This document shows, piece by piece, positions 32,205-40,321 of a stretch of 64,000 bases of DNA (positions are counted from its first letter, which is position 1; every line of letters starts with the position of its first letter). The DNA lies in NCBI RefSeq assembly GCF_900105055.1, contig NZ_FNTA01000004.1, forward strand, positions 3,007,501 to 3,071,500. Direction: 5' to 3'. Under the pieces are notes generated by a model, which saw only the letters and a program-made list of their open reading frames with translations, was not told the DNA's origin and searched no databases. Origin of the DNA: Amycolatopsis lurida. Lineage in GTDB: Bacteria > Actinomycetota > Actinomycetes > Mycobacteriales > Pseudonocardiaceae. The position numbers and the translations under genes were made by a program.

Positions 32205-33188
32205 TCAGACGGCTTCGCGGAAGGTGTTCCGATACGCGCTCGGCGAGACCCCCAACGCCGCCTGCAAATGCTGGCGCAGCGACGCGGCGGTGCCGAAACC
32301 CGCTTCGGTGGCGACCTTGTCCACCGGCAGATCGGTCTCTTCGAGCAGCTGACGCGCCCGTTCGATCCGCTGCTGGGTCAGCCACTGCAACGCCGAAATC
32401 CCGACTTCGTCGCGGAACCGCCGCGTGAACGTCCTGGTGCTCATCGCCTCTTTCGCCGCCAGCTCGCGCAGAGTCAGCGGCCGGCCCAGGTTCTCGAGCG
32501 CCCAGGCCCGTGCCGCCGCGGTCGAGGAGGATTGCGGCTCCGGCACCGGCCGCCGGATGAACTGCGCCTGCCCGCCCTCGCGGTGCGGCGACACGACCGT
32601 GCCGCGCGCGACCTCGTTCGCGACCGCGGCACCGTGATCACAGCGGATCATGTGCAGGCAGAGATCGATCCCGGACGCGACGCCCGCCGCGGTCAGGACG
32701 TTCCCGTCGTCGGTGTAGAGCACGTTGGGATCGAGGTCGACCTTCGGGAACTTCGCCTGGAAGTCCAGCGCCGAACGCCAGTGCGTGGTCGCCCTGCGGC
32801 CGTCGAGCAGCCCGGCGGCGGCGAGCACGAAGGCACCTGTGCAGATCGACGCGATCCGGGCGTCCGGCCGGATCAGCTCCAGCGCCCGCGCGAGTGGTTC
32901 GGTGAGGTCGTGCCCCGACGGTTCGTATTCGGTGGACGACGCCGGGATGACCACGGTGTCGGCCTCGGCGAGCACCTCCGGGCCGAGCGCGACCGAGATC
33001 GTGACGTCGGCGTCCGTCCGGATCTGCCCTGGTTCCGGCGTGCAGGTGACGACCTCGTAGAGCGGCTCGCCGTCGGCCGACTTGGCCGTGCCGAACAGCC
33101 GGGTGACGATCCCCAGCTCCATCACCAGCATTCCGTGGCGGACCAACACGGCGACCCGATGGCGGCTGGGATGCACGAAAGAGCCCAT
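32205..33188 (-). CDS. GlxA-type transcriptional regulator (DJ-1/PfpI + AraC)
   Basis: A 327-residue protein: a DJ-1/PfpI-like domain (about 10-195, with VAVLVRHGMLVMELGIVT, ICTGAFVLAAAGLLDGR including the Cys at the elbow, and HMIRCDHGAAVANEVAR) followed by an AraC helix-turn-helix domain (about 215-320, MSTRTFTRRFRDEVGISALQWLTQQRIERARQLLEET). It is divergent from an NAD(P)H quinone reductase gene that it may control (inference). Confidence 0.92.
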   Translation of the reverse strand: MGSFVHPSRHRVAVLVRHGMLVMELGIVTRLFGTAKSADGEPLYEVVTCTPEPGQIRTDADVTISVALGPEVLAEADTVVIPASSTEYEPSGHDLTEPLARALELIRPDARIASICTGAFVLAAAGLLDGRRATTHWRSALDFQAKFPKVDLDPNVLYTDDGNVLTAAGVASGIDLCLHMIRCDHGAAVANEVARGTVVSPHREGGQAQFIRRPVPEPQSSSTAAARAWALENLGRPLTLRELAAKEAMSTRTFTRRFRDEVGISALQWLTQQRIERARQLLEETDLPVDKVATEAGFGTAASLRQHLQAALGVSPSAYRNTFREAV

Positions 33189-33258
33189 GGCTCGATTCTT
33201 GCACATGTTGTCCATCGGGCCACTCGTCCCGGCGGGAAGAACGCGCGACGGTGAGACC

Positions 33259-34029
33259 ATGAACGTGCTGTGGATCTTCGCCCATCCGGAACCCCGCTCC
33301 CTCGGCGGATCGCTGCGCGACGAGGGATTGCGTGCCCTCCGCGCGCAGGGCGCCGACGTTCGGGAATCCGATCTGTACGCGATGAAGTGGAAGCCCGTCG
33401 TCGACGCCGACGATTTCGGCCGGGCCGCGTCCCCGGACCGGCTCGTCGTCGGCTCGACGTCGAAGAACGCCTTCGAGACCGGCGAACTCGGCGAGGACAT
33501 CCGCGCCGAGCACGGAAAACTGGCGTGGGCGGACGCCGTGATCATCCAATTCCCGCTGTGGTGGTACGGAATGCCCGCCATCCTCAAGGGCTGGTTCGAC
33601 CGCGTCTTCGTCAAGGGTTTCGCCTACGGTGTCCAGCGGCCCGACGGCCGGACGGCGCGCTACGGCGAAGGAGCGCTGGCCGGGAAGCGCGCCATGGTCG
33701 TGCTGACCGCCGGGGCGCCTGAGGCCACGATCGGTCCGCGCGGGGTGAACGGCGATATCGGCGACCTGCTGTTCCCGTTGCAGCACGGGACACTCTGGTA
33801 CGCGGGCATGTCCGTCCTTCCCCCGCTGACGATCTGCGGTGCCGACCGCTTCTCACCGGAGCAGTTCGAAGCCGCCGCCGCATCGCTGCGAGCACGACTG
33901 CGAACACTGGCCACTCAGGACCCGATCCCGTTCCGTCCCCAGAACGAGGGCGACTACGACGACGATCTGATCCTGCGTGACGACCTCGCCCCCGGACAGA
34001 ACGGACTCGGCGTCCATCTGGCTCGATGA
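33259..34029 (+). CDS. NAD(P)H dehydrogenase (quinone)-like flavoprotein
   Basis: A 256-residue flavodoxin-fold oxidoreductase: NVLWIFAHPEPRSLGGSLRDEG opening loop, VIIQFPLWWYGMPAILKGWFDRVFVKGFAYGV (FMN/FAD and quinone contact), VVLTAGAPEATIG. This fits the NQO1/DT-diaphorase-like family that reduces quinones with two electrons. It has a longer acidic C terminus (DYDDDLILRDDLAPG). The GTG-rich upstream region is shared with the divergent GlxA-type regulator. Confidence 0.9.
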   Translation: MNVLWIFAHPEPRSLGGSLRDEGLRALRAQGADVRESDLYAMKWKPVVDADDFGRAASPDRLVVGSTSKNAFETGELGEDIRAEHGKLAWADAVIIQFPLWWYGMPAILKGWFDRVFVKGFAYGVQRPDGRTARYGEGALAGKRAMVVLTAGAPEATIGPRGVNGDIGDLLFPLQHGTLWYAGMSVLPPLTICGADRFSPEQFEAAAASLRARLRTLATQDPIPFRPQNEGDYDDDLILRDDLAPGQNGLGVHLAR

Positions 34030-34097
34030 TCTCCACCCTGGGGATGACCTTCGCCGGACGGACGCGCACACACCGCGCATCCGGTTAAGTTCGCCGT

Positions 34098-35249
34098 ATG
34101 AAACAGCCGTCGGCGCTCCCCCAACGGGTGGCGTACACGATCGACGCGCTCCTCGCGCTGGTGCTCGTCGTGGCCGTCGGCGGGAACCTGGCCGCGAGGA
34201 CCTGGACGTTCCTCATCGCCATCCCGATGTGGCTCGCCTGGGCGACGGTCGCCGCCAGCGGGATCGCGATCGCGCTGCGGCGCCACCGGCCACTGGTCGC
34301 GTACGGCCTCGGACTCGGCAGCCTGGTCCCGGCCCTGGTCGCCGGCAACGGACTGGGCCCGGCCGCGCTCCTGGCCACGGCGTGCGCCCTGTACACCGTG
34401 GCGCTGGAACATCCGCGCGCCCGCTCGCTGATCGCGATGGGCCTCGGCCTGGTCGTCGTCATGATCTTCGAGTTCCTGCGGCTCGGGCCGAACACGATCG
34501 CGTCGACGGCCTTCGCGGGCGGCGGCGTGGCGGGCTCGTGGGCGCTGGGCTGGATGACGCGGCAGCGGCGCGCGAATCTGGCGCAGCTCGCGGAAACCCA
34601 AGCCGATCAGGCGGTTTCCGACGAGCGGCTGCGCATCGCCCGCGAGATGCACGACGTCGTCGCGCACAGCATGAGCCTGATCGCGGTCAAGGCGGCCGTC
34701 GGCAACCACGTCGCACGGGAACAGCCCGAAGAAGCCCGCGAAGCGTTGCGGGTCATCGAGCTGACCAGCCGCGAGACGCTCGTCGAACTCCGGCGGATGC
34801 TCGGCGTCCTCCGTTCCGGCGACGGCACGCCCGAGGTCGCGCTCGGCCCCGCGCCGAAACTCGCCGACCTGCGGACCCTCGCCGAACGCGCCGGACAGGC
34901 CGGGGTGCGGGTGGAACTGACCGGCGAAGGGGTGGACGACCTCCCGGAAGGTGTCGCGCTTTCGGTCTACCGCATCACCCAGGAGGCGGTGACCAACGTC
35001 GTGAAGCACGCGGGACCGTCGGCCTGCCGGGTCACGATCACCGAAGGCCCCGGCGAGGTCAGCGTCGAAATCGTCGACGACGGGCGCGGCGAAGGTTCGC
35101 CGTCGACGACCGGCGGGCACGGTTTGATCGGCATGCGCGAACGCGTCGCCGTCTACGGTGGTGACTTCGAAGCGGGCCCGCTGCCCGCCGGGGGATTCCG
35201 GGTGTTCGCGCGGCTGCCGTACGCCGCCAAGGAAGTGGGGACACGATGA
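34098..35249 (+). CDS. DesK/NarX-type sensor histidine kinase
   Basis: A 383-residue kinase with five to six membrane helices in the first 160 residues and no large outer domain. The phospho-acceptor is in RIAREMHDVVAHSMSLIAVK (HisKA_3); the ATPase domain follows with YRITQEAVTNVVKHAG and GGHGLIGMRERVAVYGG. It overlaps the response regulator start by 4 bp, so they are a pair. The membrane-embedded sensor suggests lipid or envelope signals, as in DesK (inference). Confidence 0.93.
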   Translation: MKQPSALPQRVAYTIDALLALVLVVAVGGNLAARTWTFLIAIPMWLAWATVAASGIAIALRRHRPLVAYGLGLGSLVPALVAGNGLGPAALLATACALYTVALEHPRARSLIAMGLGLVVVMIFEFLRLGPNTIASTAFAGGGVAGSWALGWMTRQRRANLAQLAETQADQAVSDERLRIAREMHDVVAHSMSLIAVKAAVGNHVAREQPEEAREALRVIELTSRETLVELRRMLGVLRSGDGTPEVALGPAPKLADLRTLAERAGQAGVRVELTGEGVDDLPEGVALSVYRITQEAVTNVVKHAGPSACRVTITEGPGEVSVEIVDDGRGEGSPSTTGGHGLIGMRERVAVYGGDFEAGPLPAGGFRVFARLPYAAKEVGTR

Positions 35250-35911
35250 TCCGCGTTCTGATCGCCGACGACCAGGCGTTGCTGCGCGGCAGCTTCCGCG
35301 TGCTCGTCGACAGCGCGCCGGACCTCGAAGTCGTCGGGGAGGCGAGCGACGGCGCGGAAGCCGCCGAACTCGCCGAGCAGGAGCGCCCCGACGTCGTGCT
35401 GATGGACGTCCGCATGCCCGAGCTGGACGGAATCGAAGCGACCCGGCGGATCTGCGCGTCGGCCACCACCGAAGGCGTCCACGTGCTGATGCTGACGACC
35501 TTCGACCTCGACGCCTACGTCTATTCGGCATTGCGCGCGGGCGCGAGCGGATTCCTGCTGAAGGACACGCCGCCCGCCGAGCTGCTGACCGCGATCCGGG
35601 TCGTCGCGGCGGGCGAAGGACTGCTCGCCCCGTCGATCACGCGAAGGCTCATCGCCGAATTCGCGCGGCTGCCCGAACCCGGGCAGCGCGTCGCGGCGTC
35701 GCTGGACAACATCACCACCCGCGAACGCGAGGTCCTGAGCCTGATCGCGCGCGGACTGTCGAACGACGAGATCGCCGGAACGCTGCATCTCGGGCTGGCG
35801 ACGGTGAAGACGCATATCGGCCACCTCCTGCACAAACTCGCGGCGCGGGACCGGGCGCAGCTCGTGATCGCGGCCTACGAGTCCGGTCTGGTGCGCGCCT
35901 CCGTCCAGTGA
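35246..35911 (+). CDS. NarL/LuxR family response regulator
   Basis: A 221-residue regulator with receiver VLIADDQALLRGSFRVLV, phospho-Asp in VVLMDVRMPELDG, Lys in GFLLKDTPPAEL, then a LuxR helix-turn-helix TTREREVLSLIARGLSNDEIAGTLHLGLATVKTHIGHLL. It is coupled to the DesK-type kinase. The stop lies beside the first of a run of 21-bp-spaced repeats that separate it from accD5. Confidence 0.94.
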   Translation: MIRVLIADDQALLRGSFRVLVDSAPDLEVVGEASDGAEAAELAEQERPDVVLMDVRMPELDGIEATRRICASATTEGVHVLMLTTFDLDAYVYSALRAGASGFLLKDTPPAELLTAIRVVAAGEGLLAPSITRRLIAEFARLPEPGQRVAASLDNITTREREVLSLIARGLSNDEIAGTLHLGLATVKTHIGHLLHKLAARDRAQLVIAAYESGLVRASVQ

Positions 35912-35920
35912 TGTCCGCCC

Positions 35921-35958
35921 AGTCACGCGTGTCGTCCGTCGGATCACGCGTGTCGTCC
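35921..35958 (+). repeat. two copies of the GATCACGCGTGTCGTCC repeat, 21-bp period
   Basis: Two copies of a 17-nt unit (AGTCACGCGTGTCGTCC, GATCACGCGTGTCGTCC) with a 4-nt spacer, so starts are 21 bp apart. A weaker unit ending at 35916, again 21 bp earlier, overlaps the response regulator stop. The core CACGCGTG is a palindrome. Same family as the repeats near 42.0, 61.1 and 62.2 kb. Confidence 0.8.
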
Positions 35959-36053
35959 GTTTCGGGCGGGTTGCTCGCTGACCGGCGCCAAGCCCCACGG
36001 ACGTTGCCTACGCCACACGCGAAGTGACCGTCGAGTAGCTAGGCTGCCGATTC

Positions 36054-37691
36054 ATGAGCAGTGCGACGGAGCCGCTCGGGACGCCGCCCGAGGACGAACC
36101 GGACATCCACACCACGGCCGGCAAGCTGGCCGACCTGTACCGCCGGTATGACGAGGCGGTGCACGCGGGTTCCGCGAGGGCGGTGGAGAAACAGCACGCC
36201 AAGGGCAAGAAGACCGCCCGCGAGCGGATCGACCTGCTCCTGGACGAGGGCTCCTTCGTCGAACTCGACGAGCTCGCGAAGCACCGCTCGGTGAACTTCG
36301 GCCAGGAGAAGAACCGGCCCTACGGCGACGGCGTCGTCACCGGCTACGGCACCGTCGACGGACGTCCGGTGTGCGTATTCAGCCAGGACGTCACGGTCTT
36401 CGGCGGTTCACTCGGTGAGGTGTACGGCGAGAAGATCGTCAAGGTGATGGACCTGGCGATCAAGACCGGCCGCCCGATCATCGGCATCAACGAGGGCGGT
36501 GGCGCGCGGATCCAGGAAGGCGTCGTCTCGCTCGGGTTGTACGGCGAGATCTTCAACCGCAACGTCAAGGCGTCCGGCGTCATCCCGCAGATCTCGCTGA
36601 TCATGGGCGCCAACGCGGGCGGGCACGTCTACTCCCCCGCGCTGACCGACTTCGTGGTGATGGTCGACAAGACCTCGCACATGTTCATCACCGGCCCCGA
36701 CGTCGTGAAGACCGTGACCGGCGAAGAGGTCTCCTTCGAGGAGCTCGGCGGCGGGCGCACGCACAACACCCGTTCGGGGAACGCGCACTACCTCGGTTCC
36801 GACGACGAGGACGCCATCGCCTACGTCAAGGAACTGCTCTCGTTCCTCCCGGCGAACAACCTGTCCGAGGCCCCGGTCTTCGAGACCGACTCGGCACCGG
36901 GAGGGTTCTTCGACGACGTCACCGAGTCGGACCGTGAACTCGACACGCTGATCCCGGACTCGCCGAACCAGCCGTACGACATGCACGAGGTCATCAACCG
37001 CATCGTCGACGACGGCGACTTCCTCGAGGTCCACGAGCTGTTCGCGCCCAACATCCTGGTCGGCTTCGGCCGGGTGGACGGGCGCAGCGTCGGCATCGTG
37101 GCGAACCAGCCGACCCAGTTCGCCGGCTGTCTCGACATCGACGCGTCCGAGAAGGCCGCGCGGTTCGTGCGCACCTGCGACGCGTTCAACATCCCGGTGC
37201 TGACCTTCGTCGACGTTCCCGGCTTCCTGCCGGGCACCGACCAGGAGTGGAACGGCATCATCCGGCGTGGCGCGAAGCTGATCTACGCCTACGCCGAAGC
37301 GACCGTCCCGCTCGTCACCGTCATCACCCGCAAGGCGTACGGCGGCGCGTACGACGTCATGGGGTCCAAGCACCTCGGCGCGGACATCAACCTGGCCTGG
37401 CCGACGGCGCAGGTCGCGGTCATGGGCGCACAGGGCGCGGCGAACATCGTGCACCGCAAGACCCTCGCCGCGGCCGCCGCCGACGGCAAGGACGTCGACG
37501 CGCTGCGCGCCGAGCTGATCCAGGAGTACGAGGACACGCTCCTGAATCCGTACGCGGCGGCCGAACGCGGCTACGTCGACTCGGTGATCGTGCCCGCGCA
37601 CACCCGCGGCCACATCGCGAAGGCACTTTCGCTGCTCCAAGGCAAGCGAGAGACGCTGCCGCCCAAGAAGCACGGGAACATCCCGCTGTGA
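36054..37691 (+). CDS. accD5: acyl-CoA (propionyl-CoA type) carboxylase beta subunit
   Basis: A 545-residue carboxyltransferase that moves CO2 from biotin on AccA3 to acyl-CoA. Marks: GRPVCVFSQDVTVFGGSLGEV, GINEGGGARIQEGV, ISLIMGANAGGHVYSPALTDF and the second half VPGFLPGTDQEWNGIIRRGAKLIYAYAEATVP. The length and motifs fit AccD5/PccB of mycobacteria. The epsilon gene overlaps the stop by 4 bp. The biotinylated partner accA3 is about 9.8 kb downstream rather than adjacent. Confidence 0.96.
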   Translation: MSSATEPLGTPPEDEPDIHTTAGKLADLYRRYDEAVHAGSARAVEKQHAKGKKTARERIDLLLDEGSFVELDELAKHRSVNFGQEKNRPYGDGVVTGYGTVDGRPVCVFSQDVTVFGGSLGEVYGEKIVKVMDLAIKTGRPIIGINEGGGARIQEGVVSLGLYGEIFNRNVKASGVIPQISLIMGANAGGHVYSPALTDFVVMVDKTSHMFITGPDVVKTVTGEEVSFEELGGGRTHNTRSGNAHYLGSDDEDAIAYVKELLSFLPANNLSEAPVFETDSAPGGFFDDVTESDRELDTLIPDSPNQPYDMHEVINRIVDDGDFLEVHELFAPNILVGFGRVDGRSVGIVANQPTQFAGCLDIDASEKAARFVRTCDAFNIPVLTFVDVPGFLPGTDQEWNGIIRRGAKLIYAYAEATVPLVTVITRKAYGGAYDVMGSKHLGADINLAWPTAQVAVMGAQGAANIVHRKTLAAAAADGKDVDALRAELIQEYEDTLLNPYAAAERGYVDSVIVPAHTRGHIAKALSLLQGKRETLPPKKHGNIPL

Positions 37692-37906
37692 CCGCGCCCG
37701 AAACCCCGCTGCTGCGCGTCGTCCGGGGCAACCCGGACGACGCCGAACTCGCCGCGCTGACCGCCGTCGTCGCGGCGGCGGCCAGTGCGCGGGCGCCGGA
37801 ACCGGCCCCGAAACGGGAGTCGTGGTGGGCGGACAAGGCTTCGCTCGTGCGGGCTCCGCTCGCGCCCGGCGAAGGGGCGTGGCGCGCTTCCGCGCTCCCT
37901 CGCTGA
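37688..37906 (+). CDS. accE: acyl-CoA carboxylase epsilon subunit
   Basis: A 72-residue protein of the AccE/PccE family: LLRVVRGNPDDAELAALTAVVAAAAS at the N terminus, the family's conserved RGNP-DD-EELAALTAV lead, then ESWWADKASLVRAPLAPGEGAWRASALPR. It stabilises the actinobacterial AccA3-AccD5 complex. The GTG overlaps the accD5 stop by 4 bp. It is too short for automatic recognition in many cases, but the motif and position are clear. Confidence 0.92.
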   Translation: MTAPETPLLRVVRGNPDDAELAALTAVVAAAASARAPEPAPKRESWWADKASLVRAPLAPGEGAWRASALPR

Positions 37907-37967
37907 AAGCGGCTTCGCGGGTTATCGTGACGGATCCGCCGACCGCGATCGCCCCAGAAAGCCGTGC

Positions 37968-38801
37968 GTGACGAACCAGGACCACCTCTCCACCGAATTG
38001 CGCCGCCTGCGCAAAGCCGCCGGGTTGTCCGGTACCGAAGCGGCCAGGCTCACCGGCCTCAGTCAGTCGAAGGTCTCGCGGGTCGAAACCGGCGCGTTCA
38101 TGCCCACCGAGGAGCAGGTCGTCGCGCTGTGCCGCCTCTACCGCGCGCCCGCGAAGGTCCGGCGAGCGCTCGTCGCGATCACGCGGGACCTCCGCGAGGA
38201 GGCGTCGTCCGCCCGCGTCGTCCTCCAGCGCGGTGCGTGGCGGATGCAGCAGCGCATCGGCAAGATCGAGACGGCGTCCGCCCGGATCCGGAGTTTCCAG
38301 CCGACCATCGTGTTCGGCCTGCTCCAGACCCGCGACTACATCACCGCCCTGTTCGGTGATTCGCTGCCTGCCGGCGAACGCGACCAAACGGTCGACGCCA
38401 GGCTGGAACGCCAGCGGATCCTCGACTCGAACCGCGAGTTCCACTTCGTGCTCACCGAAGGCGCCCTGCGCTGGAACATGGGCGGCGCGGCGACGATGCT
38501 GGCCCAGCTCGGCCACCTCGTCGAGGTGTCCCGGCGCGGGCGTGTGCGGCTCGGGGTGATCCCGTGGACCACACCGGTTTCGGTCCCGGTCCTCCACGGC
38601 TTCGACATCTACGACTCGCGCGCCGTGCTCCTCGGGACCCAGACGGCCACGGCGCTCGTCACGGACGAACGCGAAGTGGCCGACTACGAGAAGAACTTCA
38701 CCGAAGTCGAGCGCTACGCCACCTACGGCGACATCGCCTGCTCACATCTGATGCGGATCGCGGCCGACTACCGACAGCTCGCGGTCGAACCACTTCGGTG
38801 A
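37968..38801 (+). CDS. XRE family regulator with DUF5753 domain
   Basis: A 277-residue protein. An N-terminal Cro/XRE helix-turn-helix (ELRRLRKAAGLSGTEAARLTGLSQSKVSRVETG) leads into the DUF5753 domain, recognised by RSFQPTIVFGLLQTRDYITALF and QLGHLVEVSRRGRVRLGVIPW. In streptomycetes such WhiJ/AbaA-like regulators work with a neighbouring DUF397 protein in development. A palindrome lies 19 nt after its stop, upstream of the DUF397 gene. GTG start. Confidence 0.93.
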   Translation: MTNQDHLSTELRRLRKAAGLSGTEAARLTGLSQSKVSRVETGAFMPTEEQVVALCRLYRAPAKVRRALVAITRDLREEASSARVVLQRGAWRMQQRIGKIETASARIRSFQPTIVFGLLQTRDYITALFGDSLPAGERDQTVDARLERQRILDSNREFHFVLTEGALRWNMGGAATMLAQLGHLVEVSRRGRVRLGVIPWTTPVSVPVLHGFDIYDSRAVLLGTQTATALVTDEREVADYEKNFTEVERYATYGDIACSHLMRIAADYRQLAVEPLR

Positions 38802-38819
38802 CCTAATACCCTTTGCGCT

Positions 38820-38838
38820 ATGCACTCCGAGAGTGCAT
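38820..38838. promoter_or_regulatory. candidate operator ATGCACTC-CGA-GAGTGCAT
   Basis: A perfect 8-bp inverted repeat with a 3-nt centre lies in the gap between the XRE gene and the DUF397 gene. It is the size of an XRE dimer site and is the only palindrome in that 197-bp gap, so it may be where the regulator binds. Confidence 0.5.
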
Positions 38839-38998
38839 CGTGAGTAAAGCACCTGTCGGTGAAGGTCCTCTTTCGTGCGCCGAACGCGATCACCGAAGCC
38901 GTTCACCGACCAGCGGACACAGATCACCCGATCTCGCCAACCTTGCTGCCGCGCAACCCGTCTACTTGCCGAAACAGTCACTGGGGAAAGGGCCTCCG

Positions 38999-39205
38999 AT
39001 GACCACCTGGCACGAAAGCATGACCGGCTGGCACAAGTCGACCTACACGCACTGGGAAGAGAACGCCTGCGTCGAGGTCGGCGTCGCACCCGGCCTGGTC
39101 GGCATCCGGGACACCAAGCAATGGGCGATGCCGGACGAGACCCGGCCGATCCTGGTGCTCCCCGCCGAGTCCTTCGCCGCGCTCCTCGAGCACCTCGGTC
39201 GATGA
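38999..39205 (+). CDS. DUF397 protein
   Basis: A 68-residue DUF397 protein: GWHKSTYTHWEENACVEVGVAPGLVGIRDTKQ (the WxKSSyS-x-ACVEV signature) and a C-terminal VLPAESFAALLEHLGR. DUF397 genes pair with XRE-DUF5753 regulators in actinobacteria; some are proposed as developmental or toxin-antitoxin partners. ATG follows a GGCCTCC region. It overlaps the next small gene by 4 bp. Confidence 0.9.
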   Translation: MTTWHESMTGWHKSTYTHWEENACVEVGVAPGLVGIRDTKQWAMPDETRPILVLPAESFAALLEHLGR

Positions 39206-39522
39206 ACGACGTCGCCGAGCCGTACATGGTCCACGATCCGCGGGAGATGGCGGGCCAGCTGATCAACGGCAACTGGATCGTCGCGCGATGGGAACACCTC
39301 GGCGAGGACGAGGACCTCGACCACTGGACGGCCGTCCTGCGGAGCCACTGCGAAGAACTCGACGTCGATCCGTACGTCATCAACATCCCGCGCAAGAGCC
39401 TCACCGTCGTCTTCAACGGCGCACTCCCCGCGCCGACGTTCGAACAACTCGAGAACTCGATCGCGGCCATCGAGTACCACCGCTTCCTCGAACGCGAAAT
39501 CGGGCCGAGACCCCTGAACTGA
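39202..39522 (+). CDS. small conserved hypothetical protein of the XRE/DUF397 cluster
   Basis: A 106-residue soluble protein (HDPREMAGQLINGNWIVARWEHLG, NIPRKSLTVVFNGALPAPTFEQ). It is coupled by 4 bp to the DUF397 gene and ends just before a tandem repeat. It has no recognised domain; its position suggests a third partner of the XRE/DUF397 pair. Confidence 0.7.
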   Translation: MNDVAEPYMVHDPREMAGQLINGNWIVARWEHLGEDEDLDHWTAVLRSHCEELDVDPYVINIPRKSLTVVFNGALPAPTFEQLENSIAAIEYHRFLEREIGPRPLN

Positions 39523-39523
39523 C

Positions 39524-39607
39524 ACGCGAGTCACGCCTCCAAACACGAGAGTCACGCTTCCAAGCACGCGAGTCACGCCTTCAAGCACGCGAGTCACGCC
39601 TCCAAGC
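39524..39607 (+). repeat. four tandem 21-bp repeats
   Basis: Four direct copies of a 21-bp unit beginning ACGCGAGTCACGCC and closing TCCAAGC, with a further partial copy after it. It starts 2 nt after the stop of the small hypothetical gene. Period 21 bp equals the spacing of the GATCACGCG family elsewhere in the window, and both share the TCACGC core. Confidence 0.9.
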
Positions 39608-39645
39608 ACGCGAACCCCGTACTTGAGCCCGAACCGGTCCTGCCA

Positions 39646-39684
39646 TATAGTCCACTCGGAATAATCAGTAAGGAATCTTCCGAG
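39646..39684 (+). promoter_or_regulatory. promoter and palindrome before the PadR gene
   Basis: A TATAGT -10-like hexamer is followed by a CTCGGAA ... TTCCGAG inverted repeat with a 16-nt centre, ending 10 nt before the PadR start. It is probably the PadR autoregulatory operator. Confidence 0.4.
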
Positions 39685-39694
39685 AGGATCATCC

Positions 39695-40321
39695 ATGGCC
39701 TCGAAGCTCACTCCGCTCGCCATGGCGGTGCTGGAGCTCCTTCACGAGCGGGCCATGCATCCGTACGAGATGGCGCAGCTGATGCGGGAGCGCTTCGTCA
39801 GCACGCGCGTCAAAGTGAAGGCGGGCTCGCTCTACCACACGGTGGATCGCCTGGTGCAGAACGGATTCGTCGAGGCCGTCGAGACACAGCGCGACGGCAA
39901 ACGCCCCGAGCGCACCGTCTACGCGATGACGGACGCCGGCCGCGACGAGTTCGTCGACCGAGCGCAGGACATGCTGGCCAACCCCGCCGAGGAGTATCCC
40001 GAGTTCCTCAGCGCGCTCGCCGTCATCGACGAGCTCGGCCCGGAGATGTCGCTCACCCACCTCAAGCATCGCGTGCTGCGGCTTCAGGCCGCCATCGCCT
40101 CCGACCAGGTCGTGCTCGAAAACCTGGTCAACGAGCACAAACTCCCCGAGGTCTACTGGCTCGACTGGTCCTACGCCACCGCGCGGCGGGCCTTCGAGCT
40201 CCAGTGGACCCAAAAACTGGTCGAAGACCTGGAATCCGGTCGCATCCGGTTCCAGGGACATTGCACGCCGCACCTGAACCTGGTCACCGAGGACGACAGT
40301 GATGAACGCGCGACAAGCTGA
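39695..40321 (+). CDS. PadR family transcriptional regulator
   Basis: A 208-residue regulator: winged helix AVLELLHERAMHPYEMAQLMRER, KAGSLYHTVDRLVQNGFVEAVETQ and a C-terminal Vir-type helical domain. PadR proteins repress exporters in response to small molecules. Its end overlaps the MFS transporter start by about 20 bp, so the two are coupled and the transporter is its likely target. A palindrome lies just upstream. Confidence 0.93.
   Translation: MASKLTPLAMAVLELLHERAMHPYEMAQLMRERFVSTRVKVKAGSLYHTVDRLVQNGFVEAVETQRDGKRPERTVYAMTDAGRDEFVDRAQDMLANPAEEYPEFLSALAVIDELGPEMSLTHLKHRVLRLQAAIASDQVVLENLVNEHKLPEVYWLDWSYATARRAFELQWTQKLVEDLESGRIRFQGHCTPHLNLVTEDDSDERATS

Noticed and set aside
39288..39626. 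Frame ending in repeated RESRLQA peptides
   Set aside because: The peptide repeat is only the translation of the 21-bp DNA repeat, and the frame overlaps a real small gene in another frame.
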